From Candidatus Solibacter usitatus (GTDB lineage: Bacteria; Acidobacteriota; Terriglobia; Bryobacterales; Bryobacteraceae): a DNA stretch of 64,000 bases. How positions within the stretch are numbered: the first letter of the stretch is position 1; the number at the start of each line of letters is the position of its first letter. The notes under the pieces were generated by a model, which saw only the letters and a list, made by a program, of their open reading frames with translations, was not told the DNA's origin and searched no databases. Where the stretch lies: assembly GCA_016213245.1 (NCBI GenBank), contig JACRBC010000129.1, forward strand, positions 1-64,000, read 5' to 3'. A program made the position numbers and the translations under genes. Below, in pieces: positions 10,983 through 21,025 of this stretch.

Positions 10983-12290
10983 TTAACCGCCATCGGCCGC
11001 TCCTCCCTTCGGGTTCGCGCGCCCAACTTGGCGCATCAGCACCAGCAGCCCGCCGAGATAAAAGAATGCTGCCATGGACGCCACAACTCCAAGCCCAAAT
11101 GCCCACCGGCTGAGAGGCGAATCGAGTGCACCACTCGTTGTAACGCCAACTCCGGTAATCGCGCCGACCAGCATGACCGGAACCGTGAACCAGACAACCG
11201 CCGCCATAAGATCTAGCAGCAGCGAGAGCTGTCGCACACGTCCAACGAACCTCTCGAACTTCTCTTCGTACGCAAGTACATTGCCGCCCACAAGTTCGAT
11301 CAGTCGGCGTCGCATGTGAGCGAAGTGGAGTGCCACGCAGAAGAACGAATATGCTTGGTACGCCGACGCTATGATCAACACTGAATTGAGCACGGGGAGG
11401 AAAAACAGGAGAGGCCAGAAGTACCCGACACTCATCAACCGCGAGACGACGCTGTCGGACTTGCTGGAGTTCTGAAGCAGCCACGTCAAGACCACAAGAA
11501 TACCCGTGTTGTGGTAGATCGCAATCTTTACGAAAGTTGCCTTGGCATCCCGCTGAAACTCGGACAGAGCGTTGTATTCAGCGAGGTGGATCTCAATCTC
11601 GCTCTTCTCGGCGTCGGAGAGAGACGCCTTTTTGATCGCGAAGATTCGGGGTGAGCGCAAATCTGCACTCGCTGGGGAGCGGTGCCGGCGCGACGCTCTT
11701 CGCCATACACCGAGAATGAGGTTCACTCCCGGGACCTCAGCACTGTACACTTCGTATTCAGTCCCGAAGGTTCGCCGTAACGTTCGCTCCTCCTGCGGAA
11801 TCCTCACGGCCCAACCGATCACCACCGTGGCCAGGACCAGCCACACGTACCACGTCTGCAGAAACAGCAAAACCCCGAGCGTGTCCAACACGTACGCTAC
11901 ATACAGGGGATGACGCACCAGCGAGTACATCCCATGTCGCACCAGCCTGTGTTCGGAGCGAATATCTACATTCAGGCTGTACATCTTCCCAAGATCACGT
12001 AGCGCGAGAAATCGCGCGATGATCCCAAGGAGAAACACGAACCAACCAACGTAGTACCACTCGTTGCGAGCGACACCGTGCCACAGCCAGGCAACCGTGA
12101 ACACCACCAGAGCATTCTTCGGCCCTACCACTAGCAACAATTCGTGCCAATCACCTTTGGTGCCCGACGTATCCCGATGTTTAAGAAGGAACAGTTGGTA
12201 GAGAAGCCGCGATCCATAGACGACCGCAAACAGAACAGCGTCAAAGGCGCCACTGGTTCCACCGACTTGGATCGTCAAGTTCAACCTCAC
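10983..12290 (-). CDS. Isoprenylcysteine carboxyl methyltransferase-like domain fused to a four-TM membrane domain
   Basis: HRLVRHGMYSLVRHPLYVAYVL and EERTLRRTFGTEYEVYSAEVP match the ICMT/phospholipid MTase pattern; C-terminal half EYNALSEFQRDAKATFVKIAIYHNTGILVVLTWLLQ and further TM helices. Confidence 0.75.
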   Translation of the reverse strand: MRLNLTIQVGGTSGAFDAVLFAVVYGSRLLYQLFLLKHRDTSGTKGDWHELLLVVGPKNALVVFTVAWLWHGVARNEWYYVGWFVFLLGIIARFLALRDLGKMYSLNVDIRSEHRLVRHGMYSLVRHPLYVAYVLDTLGVLLFLQTWYVWLVLATVVIGWAVRIPQEERTLRRTFGTEYEVYSAEVPGVNLILGVWRRASRRHRSPASADLRSPRIFAIKKASLSDAEKSEIEIHLAEYNALSEFQRDAKATFVKIAIYHNTGILVVLTWLLQNSSKSDSVVSRLMSVGYFWPLLFFLPVLNSVLIIASAYQAYSFFCVALHFAHMRRRLIELVGGNVLAYEEKFERFVGRVRQLSLLLDLMAAVVWFTVPVMLVGAITGVGVTTSGALDSPLSRWAFGLGVVASMAAFFYLGGLLVLMRQVGRANPKGGAADGG

Positions 12291-12454
12291 GATTGTATCG
12301 AAGCCGAAGCAACTCTGGTTCCACTGGGAGGGACCAGGAAAACCGGCAGGATTCGACCACGGGAAGGAGTGCGGGCACTGTCTGCACTTTCCCTGAAGGC
12401 GGACGGGACCGCCTGGAACCGGAGCAACCGCGGAACGAGAGGAAGTCGTCCAGC

Positions 12455-12745
12455 CTACGCGGCTTCGTGGATCGGTTCGTGATGCAGACGCATGAACTGG
12501 TCGGCCTTCACTGAGGGCATCGCGTACGCCCGGCCGTCGTCATCGCAGAACTCGACCTCGTACACCCCCGACGCCAGGTCCTCCACCACGGTGCCGACCT
12601 GGCCGCGGACCAATCCCAGCTCCGGAAAGTCCTGGAGCAGAGCAACCACCGCAAGCATCTCAGTTTCGGCCATGACGATCCTACCTTCTGTAGTGCATAC
12701 CAGCTCGTCCGCCGTGGCAAATCCTGTCACGACCAAACGATCCAT
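12455..12745 (-). CDS. DUF4926-like small protein (start may be 12672)
   Basis: VVALLQDFPELGLVRGQVGTVVEDLASGVYEVEFCDDDGRAYAMPSVKADQFMRLH pattern. Confidence 0.8.
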   Translation of the reverse strand: MDRLVVTGFATADELVCTTEGRIVMAETEMLAVVALLQDFPELGLVRGQVGTVVEDLASGVYEVEFCDDDGRAYAMPSVKADQFMRLHHEPIHEAA

Positions 12746-12818
12746 GGCGTGAATCCTGCTTCCCGAGCCGCGCTGCGCCGTTCCGGGCCACTGCTGGTAA
12801 AGAAACGAACATGGTGTT

Positions 12819-12849
12819 TCCTTTCGTTAGCACGAGACGAACGAAAGGA
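12819..12849. repeat. Perfect 10-bp inverted repeat
   Basis: TCCTTTCGTT (12819-12828) / AACGAAAGGA (12840-12849), 11-nt spacer. Confidence 0.8.
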
Positions 12850-12908
12850 TCCAACCACCTCATGAAGGCCCCGGCAAATCCCCGGCTGGGTCGCAAAGTC
12901 GTTAAACC

Positions 12909-14162
12909 TCAGGAGCGGGCATCCGTCCGCGCGTTCGATGGCATCCCGGCAACGGAACCGATTCGCTGAGCCCGCGCCCACACCGTGCATCCCGCCGCCA
13001 TCGCCACGAACGACGCCTCCATGACGAAGCCCCCTGTCGACCAGTGGCCGGGCGGCAATGCGACCTTCAACACCGAGACGCCCACCGCGCACCACGTCAT
13101 CAGCAGAAACATCGCCCGCGCCCGCGCCTGAATCGCCGTCACCCACGCCACCACGGCTGACCCGGCAACCACCGCCGCCCATCCCGCCCACACACCCACC
13201 GCCGGCTTCGCCTCGTGCAGGTCCATGAAGAACGCGCAGCAGGTCACGGTGATCGCGATCTGCCACGACAACATCTCCGACCACAGCGCCGCGGCCAGCA
13301 ACAGGCTCCCCGCCACCGTGTACCCAAACCGGATCTTCAGGCTGTACTCCAATCCGATCCCCACCAGCGCCAACGCCACTGCCGCCGCCAGCGCCAAGGG
13401 CACGTTAAACCTTCGAACGCCCCCCCGCGCGCCGCCAATCTCTGCGCGGCTCCGGTACGCCGCCCACCCATAGGCCATCCCCAGCAGCGCCCCAAACGTC
13501 AGCTCCATCATCTTCCACCAGTCAATCCACGGCCTCATCCCCGTGGGCCGCCCCCACGCCTGAATCGCCGCCCCCAACGCGAACCCCACTCCGCCGCCCA
13601 GCGCGCCCCAGCCCGCGAATCGCCACAACAGACGCGCCCCGCCGCGCCGGCCCATCCACGCGAGCAGCAAGAGCCCGCCCAGCACAAGGCCCGCCCATAG
13701 CTCCTCGCGCGGCTTGTCCACGCGATTGGAAAAGTAGATCAGCTTCGGGTGATTGATCGCGATCCACCCCGTCCAGGTCCCTGCCACCATCAGCGCCAGC
13801 CCCGCCGCCAGTTCGCGCCGCGCCGGCCGCTTCAACCCGAGCGCCAGGAACGCCCCGCCCAGCAACCCCCACGCCGCGCCCTTGATCGCAAAGCCCGTAA
13901 TCGCCCACCAGAAGGTCTCGGGCTGCAACGCCAGACCCACCGTCTGCCCGTAGGTCTCCTGCCCGCCGAATCCCACGCCCACCGCCCCGAACGCCGCCAG
14001 CAGGCCCGCTTCATCGCCGTCCCGCTCGAGCAGCAGCGCCAGGCACAGCGCCACCATCGCCCCCGGAATCATCGCCCCCAACGGGCCCCCGCCGATGAAT
14101 CCGCGCAATCCCCAGCCCAGCGACATCGTCAGCGCCGGGAATAGGAGCCAGCGGAAAGGCAT
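12909..14162 (-). CDS. Polytopic membrane protein of unknown function
   Basis: 417-aa ORF, many hydrophobic segments, consistent codon composition. Confidence 0.8.
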   Translation of the reverse strand: MPFRWLLFPALTMSLGWGLRGFIGGGPLGAMIPGAMVALCLALLLERDGDEAGLLAAFGAVGVGFGGQETYGQTVGLALQPETFWWAITGFAIKGAAWGLLGGAFLALGLKRPARRELAAGLALMVAGTWTGWIAINHPKLIYFSNRVDKPREELWAGLVLGGLLLLAWMGRRGGARLLWRFAGWGALGGGVGFALGAAIQAWGRPTGMRPWIDWWKMMELTFGALLGMAYGWAAYRSRAEIGGARGGVRRFNVPLALAAAVALALVGIGLEYSLKIRFGYTVAGSLLLAAALWSEMLSWQIAITVTCCAFFMDLHEAKPAVGVWAGWAAVVAGSAVVAWVTAIQARARAMFLLMTWCAVGVSVLKVALPPGHWSTGGFVMEASFVAMAAGCTVWARAQRIGSVAGMPSNARTDARS

Positions 14163-14935
14163 TACCCCGCTCCTCCCGCCTGCGACTCTTCTCTATACGT
14201 GAACGCGCTCTTGAGGTAATCGCGGTGCATCCGGGCGATGTTCTCTATCTTGATGCCCTTCGGGCACACCGCTTCGCATTCGCCCGCATTGGTGCAGTAG
14301 CCGAAGCCCTCTTCGGTCATCTTCATCACCATGCGCATCGCCCGCCGGTCGCGCTCGGCCTGCCCCTGCGGCAGCAGCCCCAGGTGCGAGATCTTCGCCG
14401 ACACGAACAACGACGCCGACGCGTTCGGGCAGCTCGCCACGCAGGCTCCGCACCCGATGCACGCCGCCGCGTCCATCGCCATGTCCGAGCACTTCTTCAC
14501 CACCGGCAGAGCGTTGCCGTCCGGCGCCGAGCCCGTGTTCACGGAGATGAATCCGCCGGACGCAATCACCCGATCGAACGCGCTGCGGTCCACCATCAGG
14601 TCCTTCAGCACCGGGAACGCCTTGGCCCGGAACGGCTCCAGCCACAGCTCGTCGCCGTTCTTGTAGTGCCGCATGTGCAACTGGCATACCGTCGTGCCGC
14701 GTTGCGGCCCGTGCGGCACGCCGTCGATCATGAAGCCGCAACAGCCGCAGATGCCCTCGCGGCAGTCGTGCTCGAACGTCACCGGGTCCTCGCCCTTCCG
14801 CGTCAGCTCTTCATTCAATACGTCGAGCATCTCCAGAAACGACATGTGCTCGCTCGCGTCCGCCACTTCGTACCGCGCCATCTTGCCCGCGCTCTTGGCG
14901 TTCCGCTGCCGCCAGATGTTCAGGATGATCTTCAT
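14162..14935 (-). CDS. sdhB: Succinate dehydrogenase/fumarate reductase iron-sulfur subunit
   Basis: [16 protein letters not shown] 2Fe-2S motif; [14 protein letters not shown] cluster motif. Confidence 0.94.
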   Translation of the reverse strand: MKIILNIWRQRNAKSAGKMARYEVADASEHMSFLEMLDVLNEELTRKGEDPVTFEHDCREGICGCCGFMIDGVPHGPQRGTTVCQLHMRHYKNGDELWLEPFRAKAFPVLKDLMVDRSAFDRVIASGGFISVNTGSAPDGNALPVVKKCSDMAMDAAACIGCGACVASCPNASASLFVSAKISHLGLLPQGQAERDRRAMRMVMKMTEEGFGYCTNAGECEAVCPKGIKIENIARMHRDYLKSAFTYREESQAGGAG

Positions 14936-14948
14936 GTCCGGATGCCTC

Positions 14949-16868
14949 TTACTTGTAGTTGCGCGTCGCCAGGTGCACGTATTCGAAGCTCAGCGGCTCC
15001 ACGTGGCGCACCGGAGCCTTGCCCTCGCCCGAGTGCTCCCACACCGCCGCGTGGCAGAAGTTCGCGTCATCGCGCAGCGCTTCGCCCTCCTCCGTCTGGT
15101 ACTCTTCGCGGAAGTGGCCGCCGCAGCTCTCTTCCCGGATCCGTGCGTCGCGGCATAACAGCTCGCCCAGTTCCAGGAAGTCCGCCACGCGCCCGGCGCG
15201 CTCCAGGCTCTGATTCAATTCAGCGCCGCTGCCCGGCACATTCACGTTCTGCCAGAACTCCTCGCGGATCTCCGGGATCCGCGCCAGCGCGTGCTCCAGG
15301 CCCTGCGCCGTGCGGCCCATCCCGCAGTCCTCCCACATCGCCTTGCCCAGCTCGCGGTGGATGTCGTCCACTGTCTTGCCGCCTTTGATCGACAGCAGCT
15401 TCCTCGTCCGTTGCTCCACCTCTTCCCTGGCGCCGCGAAATTCGCTGTGTGTTTCGTCCACCCCGCCCGGCTTCACGCCGGCCAGGTAGTTCCCCATCGT
15501 GTAAGGGATCACGAAATAGCCGTCCGCCAGCCCCTGCATCAGCGCGCTCGCGCCCAGCCGGTTCGCTCCGTGGTCGGAGAAGTTCGCCTCGCCCAACACG
15601 AACAGCCCCGGGATGGTCGACTGGAGGTTATAGTCCACCCACAGCCCGCCCATCGTGTAATGCACCGCCGGGTAGATCCGCATCGGCGTCGAATAGGGAT
15701 CCTCGCCCGTGATCCGCTCGTAGATCTCGAACAGGTTGCCGTACCGCTCTTCAATCGTGTTGCGCCCCAGCCGCCCGATCGACTCGCTGAAATCCAGGTA
15801 CACTCCGCGGCCGCCCGGTCCCACGCCGTAGCCCTCGTCGCAGGCGATCTTCGCCGCCCGCGACGCGATGTCCCGCGGGCACAGGTTGCCAAACGCCGGG
15901 TAGCGCCGCTCCAGGTAGTAGTCGCGCTCCGTCTCCTCTATCGTGTTCGGATCCCGCGTGTCGTTCTTCGTCTTCGGCACCCAGATCCGCCCGTCGTTGC
16001 GCAGCGACTCCGACATCAGCGTCAGCTTCGACTGGTAGTCCCCGCTCTGCGGGATGCACGTCGGGTGAATCTGCGTGAAGCACGGGTTGGCGAAGCCGGC
16101 GCCCTTCTTGTACGCCCGCCAGATCGCCGTCGCGTTCGAGCCCTTGGCGTTGGTCGACAGATAGAACACGTTGCCGTAGCCGCCCGTCGCCAGGCACACC
16201 GCGTCCGCCACGTGGCAGGCGATCGCGCCGGTCACCATGTCGCGCGTGATGATCCCGCGCGCGCGGCCGTCAATCACCACCAGGTCCAGCATCTCGTGGC
16301 GGTAAAACATCGCCACCCGGCCCGCGTCCACCTGCCGCTCCAGCGCCTGGTAGCAGCCCAACAGTAACTGCTGGCCCGTCTGCCCTCTGGCGTAAAACGT
16401 CCTCGACACCTGCGCCCCGCCGAAGCTGCGGTTGGCCAGCACGCCGCCGTACTCCCGCGCGAACGGCACCCCCTGCGCCACCGATTGATCGATGATGTCC
16501 ACGCTCACCTCGGCCAGCCGGTAGACGTTCGCCTCGCGCGCCCGGAAGTCGCCGCCCTTCACCGTGTCGTAGAACAGCCGGTACACGCTGTCGCCGTCGT
16601 TCTGGTAGTTCTTCGCCGCGTTGATCCCGCCCTGCGCCGCAATCGAGTGCGCCCGCCGCGGCGAATCCTGGAAGCAGAAGCAACTCACGTTGTAGCCCAG
16701 CTCGCCCAGGCTCGCCGCCGCCGCGCCGCCGGCCAGCCCCGAACCCACCACAATTACGGTGTACTTCCGCTTGTTGGCCGGGTTCACCAGCTTCATCTCG
16801 AACTTGGCCTTCTGCCACTTCTGCTCCACCGGCCCGGAAGGGATCCTCGCATCCAGATTCAGTGCCAT
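14949..16868 (-). CDS. sdhA: Succinate dehydrogenase/fumarate reductase flavoprotein subunit
   Basis: [59 protein letters not shown]. Confidence 0.95.
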   Translation of the reverse strand: MALNLDARIPSGPVEQKWQKAKFEMKLVNPANKRKYTVIVVGSGLAGGAAAASLGELGYNVSCFCFQDSPRRAHSIAAQGGINAAKNYQNDGDSVYRLFYDTVKGGDFRAREANVYRLAEVSVDIIDQSVAQGVPFAREYGGVLANRSFGGAQVSRTFYARGQTGQQLLLGCYQALERQVDAGRVAMFYRHEMLDLVVIDGRARGIITRDMVTGAIACHVADAVCLATGGYGNVFYLSTNAKGSNATAIWRAYKKGAGFANPCFTQIHPTCIPQSGDYQSKLTLMSESLRNDGRIWVPKTKNDTRDPNTIEETERDYYLERRYPAFGNLCPRDIASRAAKIACDEGYGVGPGGRGVYLDFSESIGRLGRNTIEERYGNLFEIYERITGEDPYSTPMRIYPAVHYTMGGLWVDYNLQSTIPGLFVLGEANFSDHGANRLGASALMQGLADGYFVIPYTMGNYLAGVKPGGVDETHSEFRGAREEVEQRTRKLLSIKGGKTVDDIHRELGKAMWEDCGMGRTAQGLEHALARIPEIREEFWQNVNVPGSGAELNQSLERAGRVADFLELGELLCRDARIREESCGGHFREEYQTEEGEALRDDANFCHAAVWEHSGEGKAPVRHVEPLSFEYVHLATRNYK

Positions 16869-16886
16869 CTCTTTGCTCCCTTCTCC

Positions 16887-17582
16887 TTATTTCACCGAGG
16901 CGCCCACGACGCCCGTCAATACGGCCAGCGGAATTGAGCAGTTGCCCAGCCCCACCACCCACGCATACCCCTTCGCCAGCAGTTTCAGCTTCGGCGTGTA
17001 CTGCGGGTGGTTCACGCCCAGTGACTGGAACATGCTCCACACGCCGTGATAGAGGTGAATCGCCAGCAGAATGTTGGCGATGATGTAGAACACGCTCGCG
17101 CCGGGATTGCGGAAGCCCACTACCACATTCCGGTAGACGTCCCCCGCCTTGAAGTCCGGATGCGTTCCCCCGGTGGTGAAATGCAGGATGTGATAGATCA
17201 GAAACGCCCCGATGATCGGCCCGCTCCAGATCATCGTCCGCGCCGCGTACGTCGTGGCGATGGTCGCCTTCTTCACGTACGGCTGCGGCCGCGCGTCGTT
17301 CTTCAACCGCCAGAGCTGAAACGCCGTCATCACATGCAGTCCGGCGCACAGCAGCAGCACCCCGCGGATCGCCCACAGCCCCCCGCCCAGCCCCTGCAAC
17401 AACTCGGCGTAGTGGTTCAGCTTCTCCGGACCCTGATACACCTGCATGTTCCCGGCCATGTGGCCCAGAACAAATCCGCATAAAACAAAGCCCGTCGCGG
17501 CCATGATCGCTTTCTTGCCGACGACGGACTCATAAAAAGCGGCGGTGCGATTGGCACCGCCATTGATGGCGATTGAACTCAT
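16887..17582 (-). CDS. sdhC: Succinate dehydrogenase cytochrome b558-type subunit
   Basis: Located directly upstream of sdhA; GFVLCGFVLGHMAGNMQVYQG and HLYHGVWSMFQSLGVNHP; start at MSSIAINGG. Confidence 0.9.
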   Translation of the reverse strand: MSSIAINGGANRTAAFYESVVGKKAIMAATGFVLCGFVLGHMAGNMQVYQGPEKLNHYAELLQGLGGGLWAIRGVLLLCAGLHVMTAFQLWRLKNDARPQPYVKKATIATTYAARTMIWSGPIIGAFLIYHILHFTTGGTHPDFKAGDVYRNVVVGFRNPGASVFYIIANILLAIHLYHGVWSMFQSLGVNHPQYTPKLKLLAKGYAWVVGLGNCSIPLAVLTGVVGASVK

Positions 17583-17619
17583 CGAAGCACTCCGTCTTCC
17601 CCTCGCTTCTGCGCGGGCA

Positions 17620-17700
17620 TGGTGGGTGGGCTGCCGCCCGGAACCCACCATTGTATGAATGGCGGGTGGGCTGCCGCCCGCAATCCACCATTCTATTCAA
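17620..17700. repeat. REP-like element: two 40-bp units each with dyad symmetry
   Basis: Units 17621-17660 and 17661-17700 agree at 33/40 positions; first contains TGGTGGGT..ACCCACCA enclosing GGGC-tgcc-GCCC. Confidence 0.75.
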
Positions 17701-17731
17701 GTTTCGGAGTGCCCGGTGTCTTTGCCCGCTA

Positions 17732-18151
17732 CTACCGCACCAGCGCCACCACCACGCGCTCAGGCCACTGCCGCTTCGCCACCAGCATCTGGTTCTTCGT
17801 CGCCGGTATTCCCGCGCCCGCATGCATCCCCGCCATGTGCACCTCTGCCAGCCGGTACGTCGCACCGTACTTCTCAAACACCAGCCGCGGGTTGTGCGGC
17901 TGGTTAGGGTTGCCCACCGGCACCGTCATCACCACTCTCTTCTCGCCCTTCTCGTTCGTCAGGTAAAGCATGCCCGCTCCGAGTGAGCGCTCAATCACGT
18001 ACTGCCCCGCCGGCATTGCGATCTCCGCCGCGTCGAACGCAAATGGAATCTCCACGCGCACCATCGTCGCCGCGGCAGCCGGCACGGCCAGCGCCACGCA
18101 CACCATCACCGCAAGCACACTGATCGTTGTCAACAGCCGTCCGTCCTTCAT
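17732..18151 (-). CDS. Hypothetical secreted protein
   Basis: MKDGRLLTTISVLAVMVCVALAVPAAAATMVRVEIPFAFDAAEIAMPAGQYVIE; signal peptide plus short beta-rich domain. Confidence 0.7.
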   Translation of the reverse strand: MKDGRLLTTISVLAVMVCVALAVPAAAATMVRVEIPFAFDAAEIAMPAGQYVIERSLGAGMLYLTNEKGEKRVVMTVPVGNPNQPHNPRLVFEKYGATYRLAEVHMAGMHAGAGIPATKNQMLVAKRQWPERVVVALVR

Positions 18152-18285
18152 GGTTTTTCTCCCAGTTCGTCTGTCTCTTGCTTCTCTTGGGCCCGGCCGC
18201 CTTCCCGGTGGCTTGGCCCTCACAGAAACAAACGAACGAAACCGGCTTTAGTTCGCCGCTCGCCGCGAAGTTTACAGCAGTGACA

Positions 18286-19386
18286 TTACCCCATCACCCG
18301 CGCGAAGGCCCCCTTGAAGAGCTCCATCTCCTCGCGCGTCCCGATGCTCACCCGCACGTGCTGCGGCCACGACGGCCAACTCCGCCCGATGTACACCTTC
18401 TCCTTGGCCATCGCCGCCATCACCTCTCGCCCCGGCCGCCCCACGTCTACCATGAACTTGTTGCTCACCGACGGCACAAACCTGTAACCCTCTCCCGTCA
18501 TCCACGAGAAGACGTCTTCCCGCACCTCTTTTAGGTACCGCCGGCGCTCGGCCACCACGCCCTTCGCCTTCAGGCTGGCGATCGCCCCCGCCAGCCCCGT
18601 GCATGGCAGAAACATCGTCGCATAGGGCGCGATCTTGGCAAGCAGATCCGGCCTCCCCATCGCCACCCCGGACCTCAGCCCCGCCATCCCGTAGATCTTC
18701 GAAAAGGTCTTCAGCACAACCACGTCCTTGCCCGCCGCCACCATGTCCACGCACGACTGCGCCCCGCTGAAGTGAATGTAGGCCTCGTCCACCAGCACCA
18801 CGCTCCCCGCCGGCTTGTTCGCCACCAGGTACTCGATCTCTTCGCGCGGAGTGAGAGTCCCCGTCGGATTGTTCGGATTGCACACATAAAATACGCCCGC
18901 CGCCTCGCCCGCCCGCTTCAACATCTCCCGCACGTCGTGCGCGTACTCCTTCGTCAGTGGCACGCGGTGGATCGCCGCCCCCCGGAACTCCGCCGGTCCG
19001 TCGCCCGATTCGTACGCCGGATCCGCCGTCACGTAACTCCGTCCCGGCCCGCAAAACGCCAGCACCACGCGGTGCAGCGGGTCGCTCGACCCGGCGAACA
19101 CCTGCACGTGGTCCAGCCCCACGCCCTCCTGCTCGCTCATCAGCCGGCGCAGTTCCATCGGCTCAAAGAACGAATAGCGCCCCCCGCGCTTCAGCGCCCC
19201 CGCCATCGCCTCCAGCGCCTCCGCGCACGGACCCAGCGGGTTTTCGTTGGCGTTGATCATCACCGCGTCCGGCGGCGGCGGCCCTCCGGGCATGCTTCTC
19301 TGCGCCAGCGCGGCTTCAGTGACAACGCCTACCGACGCGGCCCAGCGGGCGAACTCGCGTCTTGAAAAAGCCCTGCTCTGTCCCAT
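18286..19386 (-). CDS. Histidinol-phosphate aminotransferase-like PLP enzyme with Tat-like signal
   Basis: NANENPLGPCAEALEAM, YVCNPNNPTGTLTPREEIEYL, LKTFSKIYGMAGLRSG (PLP Lys); N-terminus SRREFARWAASVGVVTEAALA. Confidence 0.9.
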   Translation of the reverse strand: MGQSRAFSRREFARWAASVGVVTEAALAQRSMPGGPPPPDAVMINANENPLGPCAEALEAMAGALKRGGRYSFFEPMELRRLMSEQEGVGLDHVQVFAGSSDPLHRVVLAFCGPGRSYVTADPAYESGDGPAEFRGAAIHRVPLTKEYAHDVREMLKRAGEAAGVFYVCNPNNPTGTLTPREEIEYLVANKPAGSVVLVDEAYIHFSGAQSCVDMVAAGKDVVVLKTFSKIYGMAGLRSGVAMGRPDLLAKIAPYATMFLPCTGLAGAIASLKAKGVVAERRRYLKEVREDVFSWMTGEGYRFVPSVSNKFMVDVGRPGREVMAAMAKEKVYIGRSWPSWPQHVRVSIGTREEMELFKGAFARVMG

Positions 19387-20159
19387 TTCTCTACCGTCCC
19401 TCTGACCAGCGATGTCATCCGTTCTACCACGGCTGCGAGGTACTCGTCCGCCTTCCCCTGGTCGAACCGGTTCGATCCCTGCCCCGCCTGGTACAGAATC
19501 ACCGGCGCCGGAAACGGGAATGCGAACCATGTCCCCTGCGCCGGCCTCACCATCTCCAACTCCTTCGTGAACCGCTCCGGATGCACCAGCTTCCGGTCGA
19601 TCGCCTGAATGAACGCCGTCTCGTTCCAGCCCGCGTGCCCGCCGTCCTCCCCAAACACCTTCAATGTCACATCCGAACAGATCGCCCACCAGTTGGTCAC
19701 CAGCATCCGCGCCCGCTGCTCCCGCCCCACTTTCTCCGCGACCTCGTTCAAGATCGCCGTCTGCGGTCCCCCATGCCCGTTGATCACGATGATGTTCCGG
19801 AAACCAGTCCGCGCCAGGCCCGTCAGGATGTCCGCCATCACCGCCCGGTACGCCGTCTCCGACACCTGGAACGTCCCCGCGTATCCGTCCAGACTCCCCG
19901 TCACACCATAGGGCATCAGCGGCGCCACCAGCGCGTTCAGCCTCGGCGCCATCGCCCGCGCCAGCGCCAGCGGCGCGGTATTGTCCGCGCCGTTGTTGAT
20001 CACCCCGTGCGCCTCCACCGTCCCCACCGGCAGCAGCACCGTCTGGATCTTCCCCGGGACCAGTTCCCGGAACTCCATCCAGTTCAGGTCGTTCAGCTCG
20101 CGCGTCGACTGAGCCAACGCCGCGCTCGCCAGCATCGTCAGCACGAGCAAACCGCGCAC
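19329..20159 (-). CDS. Creatininase-family protein, exported
   Basis: LLPVGTVEAHG, IIVINGHGGPQTAIL, EDGGHAGWNETA metal-binding motifs; N-terminal signal peptide. Confidence 0.88.
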   Translation of the reverse strand: MRGLLVLTMLASAALAQSTRELNDLNWMEFRELVPGKIQTVLLPVGTVEAHGVINNGADNTAPLALARAMAPRLNALVAPLMPYGVTGSLDGYAGTFQVSETAYRAVMADILTGLARTGFRNIIVINGHGGPQTAILNEVAEKVGREQRARMLVTNWWAICSDVTLKVFGEDGGHAGWNETAFIQAIDRKLVHPERFTKELEMVRPAQGTWFAFPFPAPVILYQAGQGSNRFDQGKADEYLAAVVERMTSLVRGTVEKWDRAGLFQDASSPAGPRR

Positions 20160-20171
20160 TGTGAGCCCCCT

Positions 20172-21002
20172 TTACTCCTCCACGGAGAACGACGGCGCTC
20201 GCCGCCCGCCCTCCGCGCATCGCTCCATCAGTTGTTTCGCGATGCCGTAAAACGGCGCCGCTTGCGCATCCTCTTCTCCCAGCAACGCCACCGGACGCCC
20301 CGTGTCTCCGCCCACGCGGACCTGCGCGTCCATCGGCAACTCGCCCAGGAACGGGATCCCCATCGCCTCCGCCGTCCGCTTCCCTCCACCTTGCCCGAAC
20401 ACGTCCACCTTCTGGTTGGTCCCCGGCACCACCAGGTAGCTCATGTTCTCGATCAGCCCCAGCATCTCCACCTTCACCTGCTGGAACATCAGCACCGCTT
20501 TCCGCCCGTCCTCCAGCGCCACCTCCGACGGCGTCGACACCACCACCGAACCCGTGATCGGCGCCGATTGGATCAAACTCAGCGCCACGTCCCCCGTCCC
20601 CGGCGGCAGATCCACCAGCAGGAAGTCCAGTTCGCCCCAATCCACCTGCCGCAGAAACTGCTGCATCACGCTGTGCAGCATCGGCCCCCGCCAGATCAGC
20701 GGCTTGTCCCCGGGGTTCAGAAACCCCATCGACATCAGCTTCACCCCATGCTGTTCCAGCGGCTGGATCCGTCCCTCCACCGCGTACGGCGTGTCCCGGA
20801 TCCCCATCATCATCGGCACGTTCGGCCCGTATACGTCCGCGTCCAGCAAGCCCGTCTTCTGTCCCAGCTTCGCCAGCGCAATCGCCAGGTTCACCGCGAC
20901 CGTGGTCTTTCCTACGCCGCCCTTGCCCGACCCGATCGTGATCAGGTTCTTCACGCCCTCAATCGGCATCTTCGGCGGTTCCATCTGTGGAGGCATTCCC
21001 AT
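20172..21002 (-). CDS. Mrp/NBP35 (ApbC) family iron-sulfur carrier ATPase
   Basis: ITIGSGKGGVGKTTVAVNLA, LLDADVYGPNVPMMMG, DFLLVDLPPGTGDVALS; start MGMPPQMEPPKM at 21002. Confidence 0.94.
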   Translation of the reverse strand: MGMPPQMEPPKMPIEGVKNLITIGSGKGGVGKTTVAVNLAIALAKLGQKTGLLDADVYGPNVPMMMGIRDTPYAVEGRIQPLEQHGVKLMSMGFLNPGDKPLIWRGPMLHSVMQQFLRQVDWGELDFLLVDLPPGTGDVALSLIQSAPITGSVVVSTPSEVALEDGRKAVLMFQQVKVEMLGLIENMSYLVVPGTNQKVDVFGQGGGKRTAEAMGIPFLGELPMDAQVRVGGDTGRPVALLGEEDAQAAPFYGIAKQLMERCAEGGRRAPSFSVEE

Positions 21003-21025
21003 AAGCCTCCAGTGTACCGTTGACG

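Noticed and set aside
19387-20640. N-terminal extension of the minus-strand ORF 18286..20640
   Set aside because: Out-of-frame overlap with the creatininase and Mrp genes; Gly/Asp-rich spurious translation. True aminotransferase start is near 19386.
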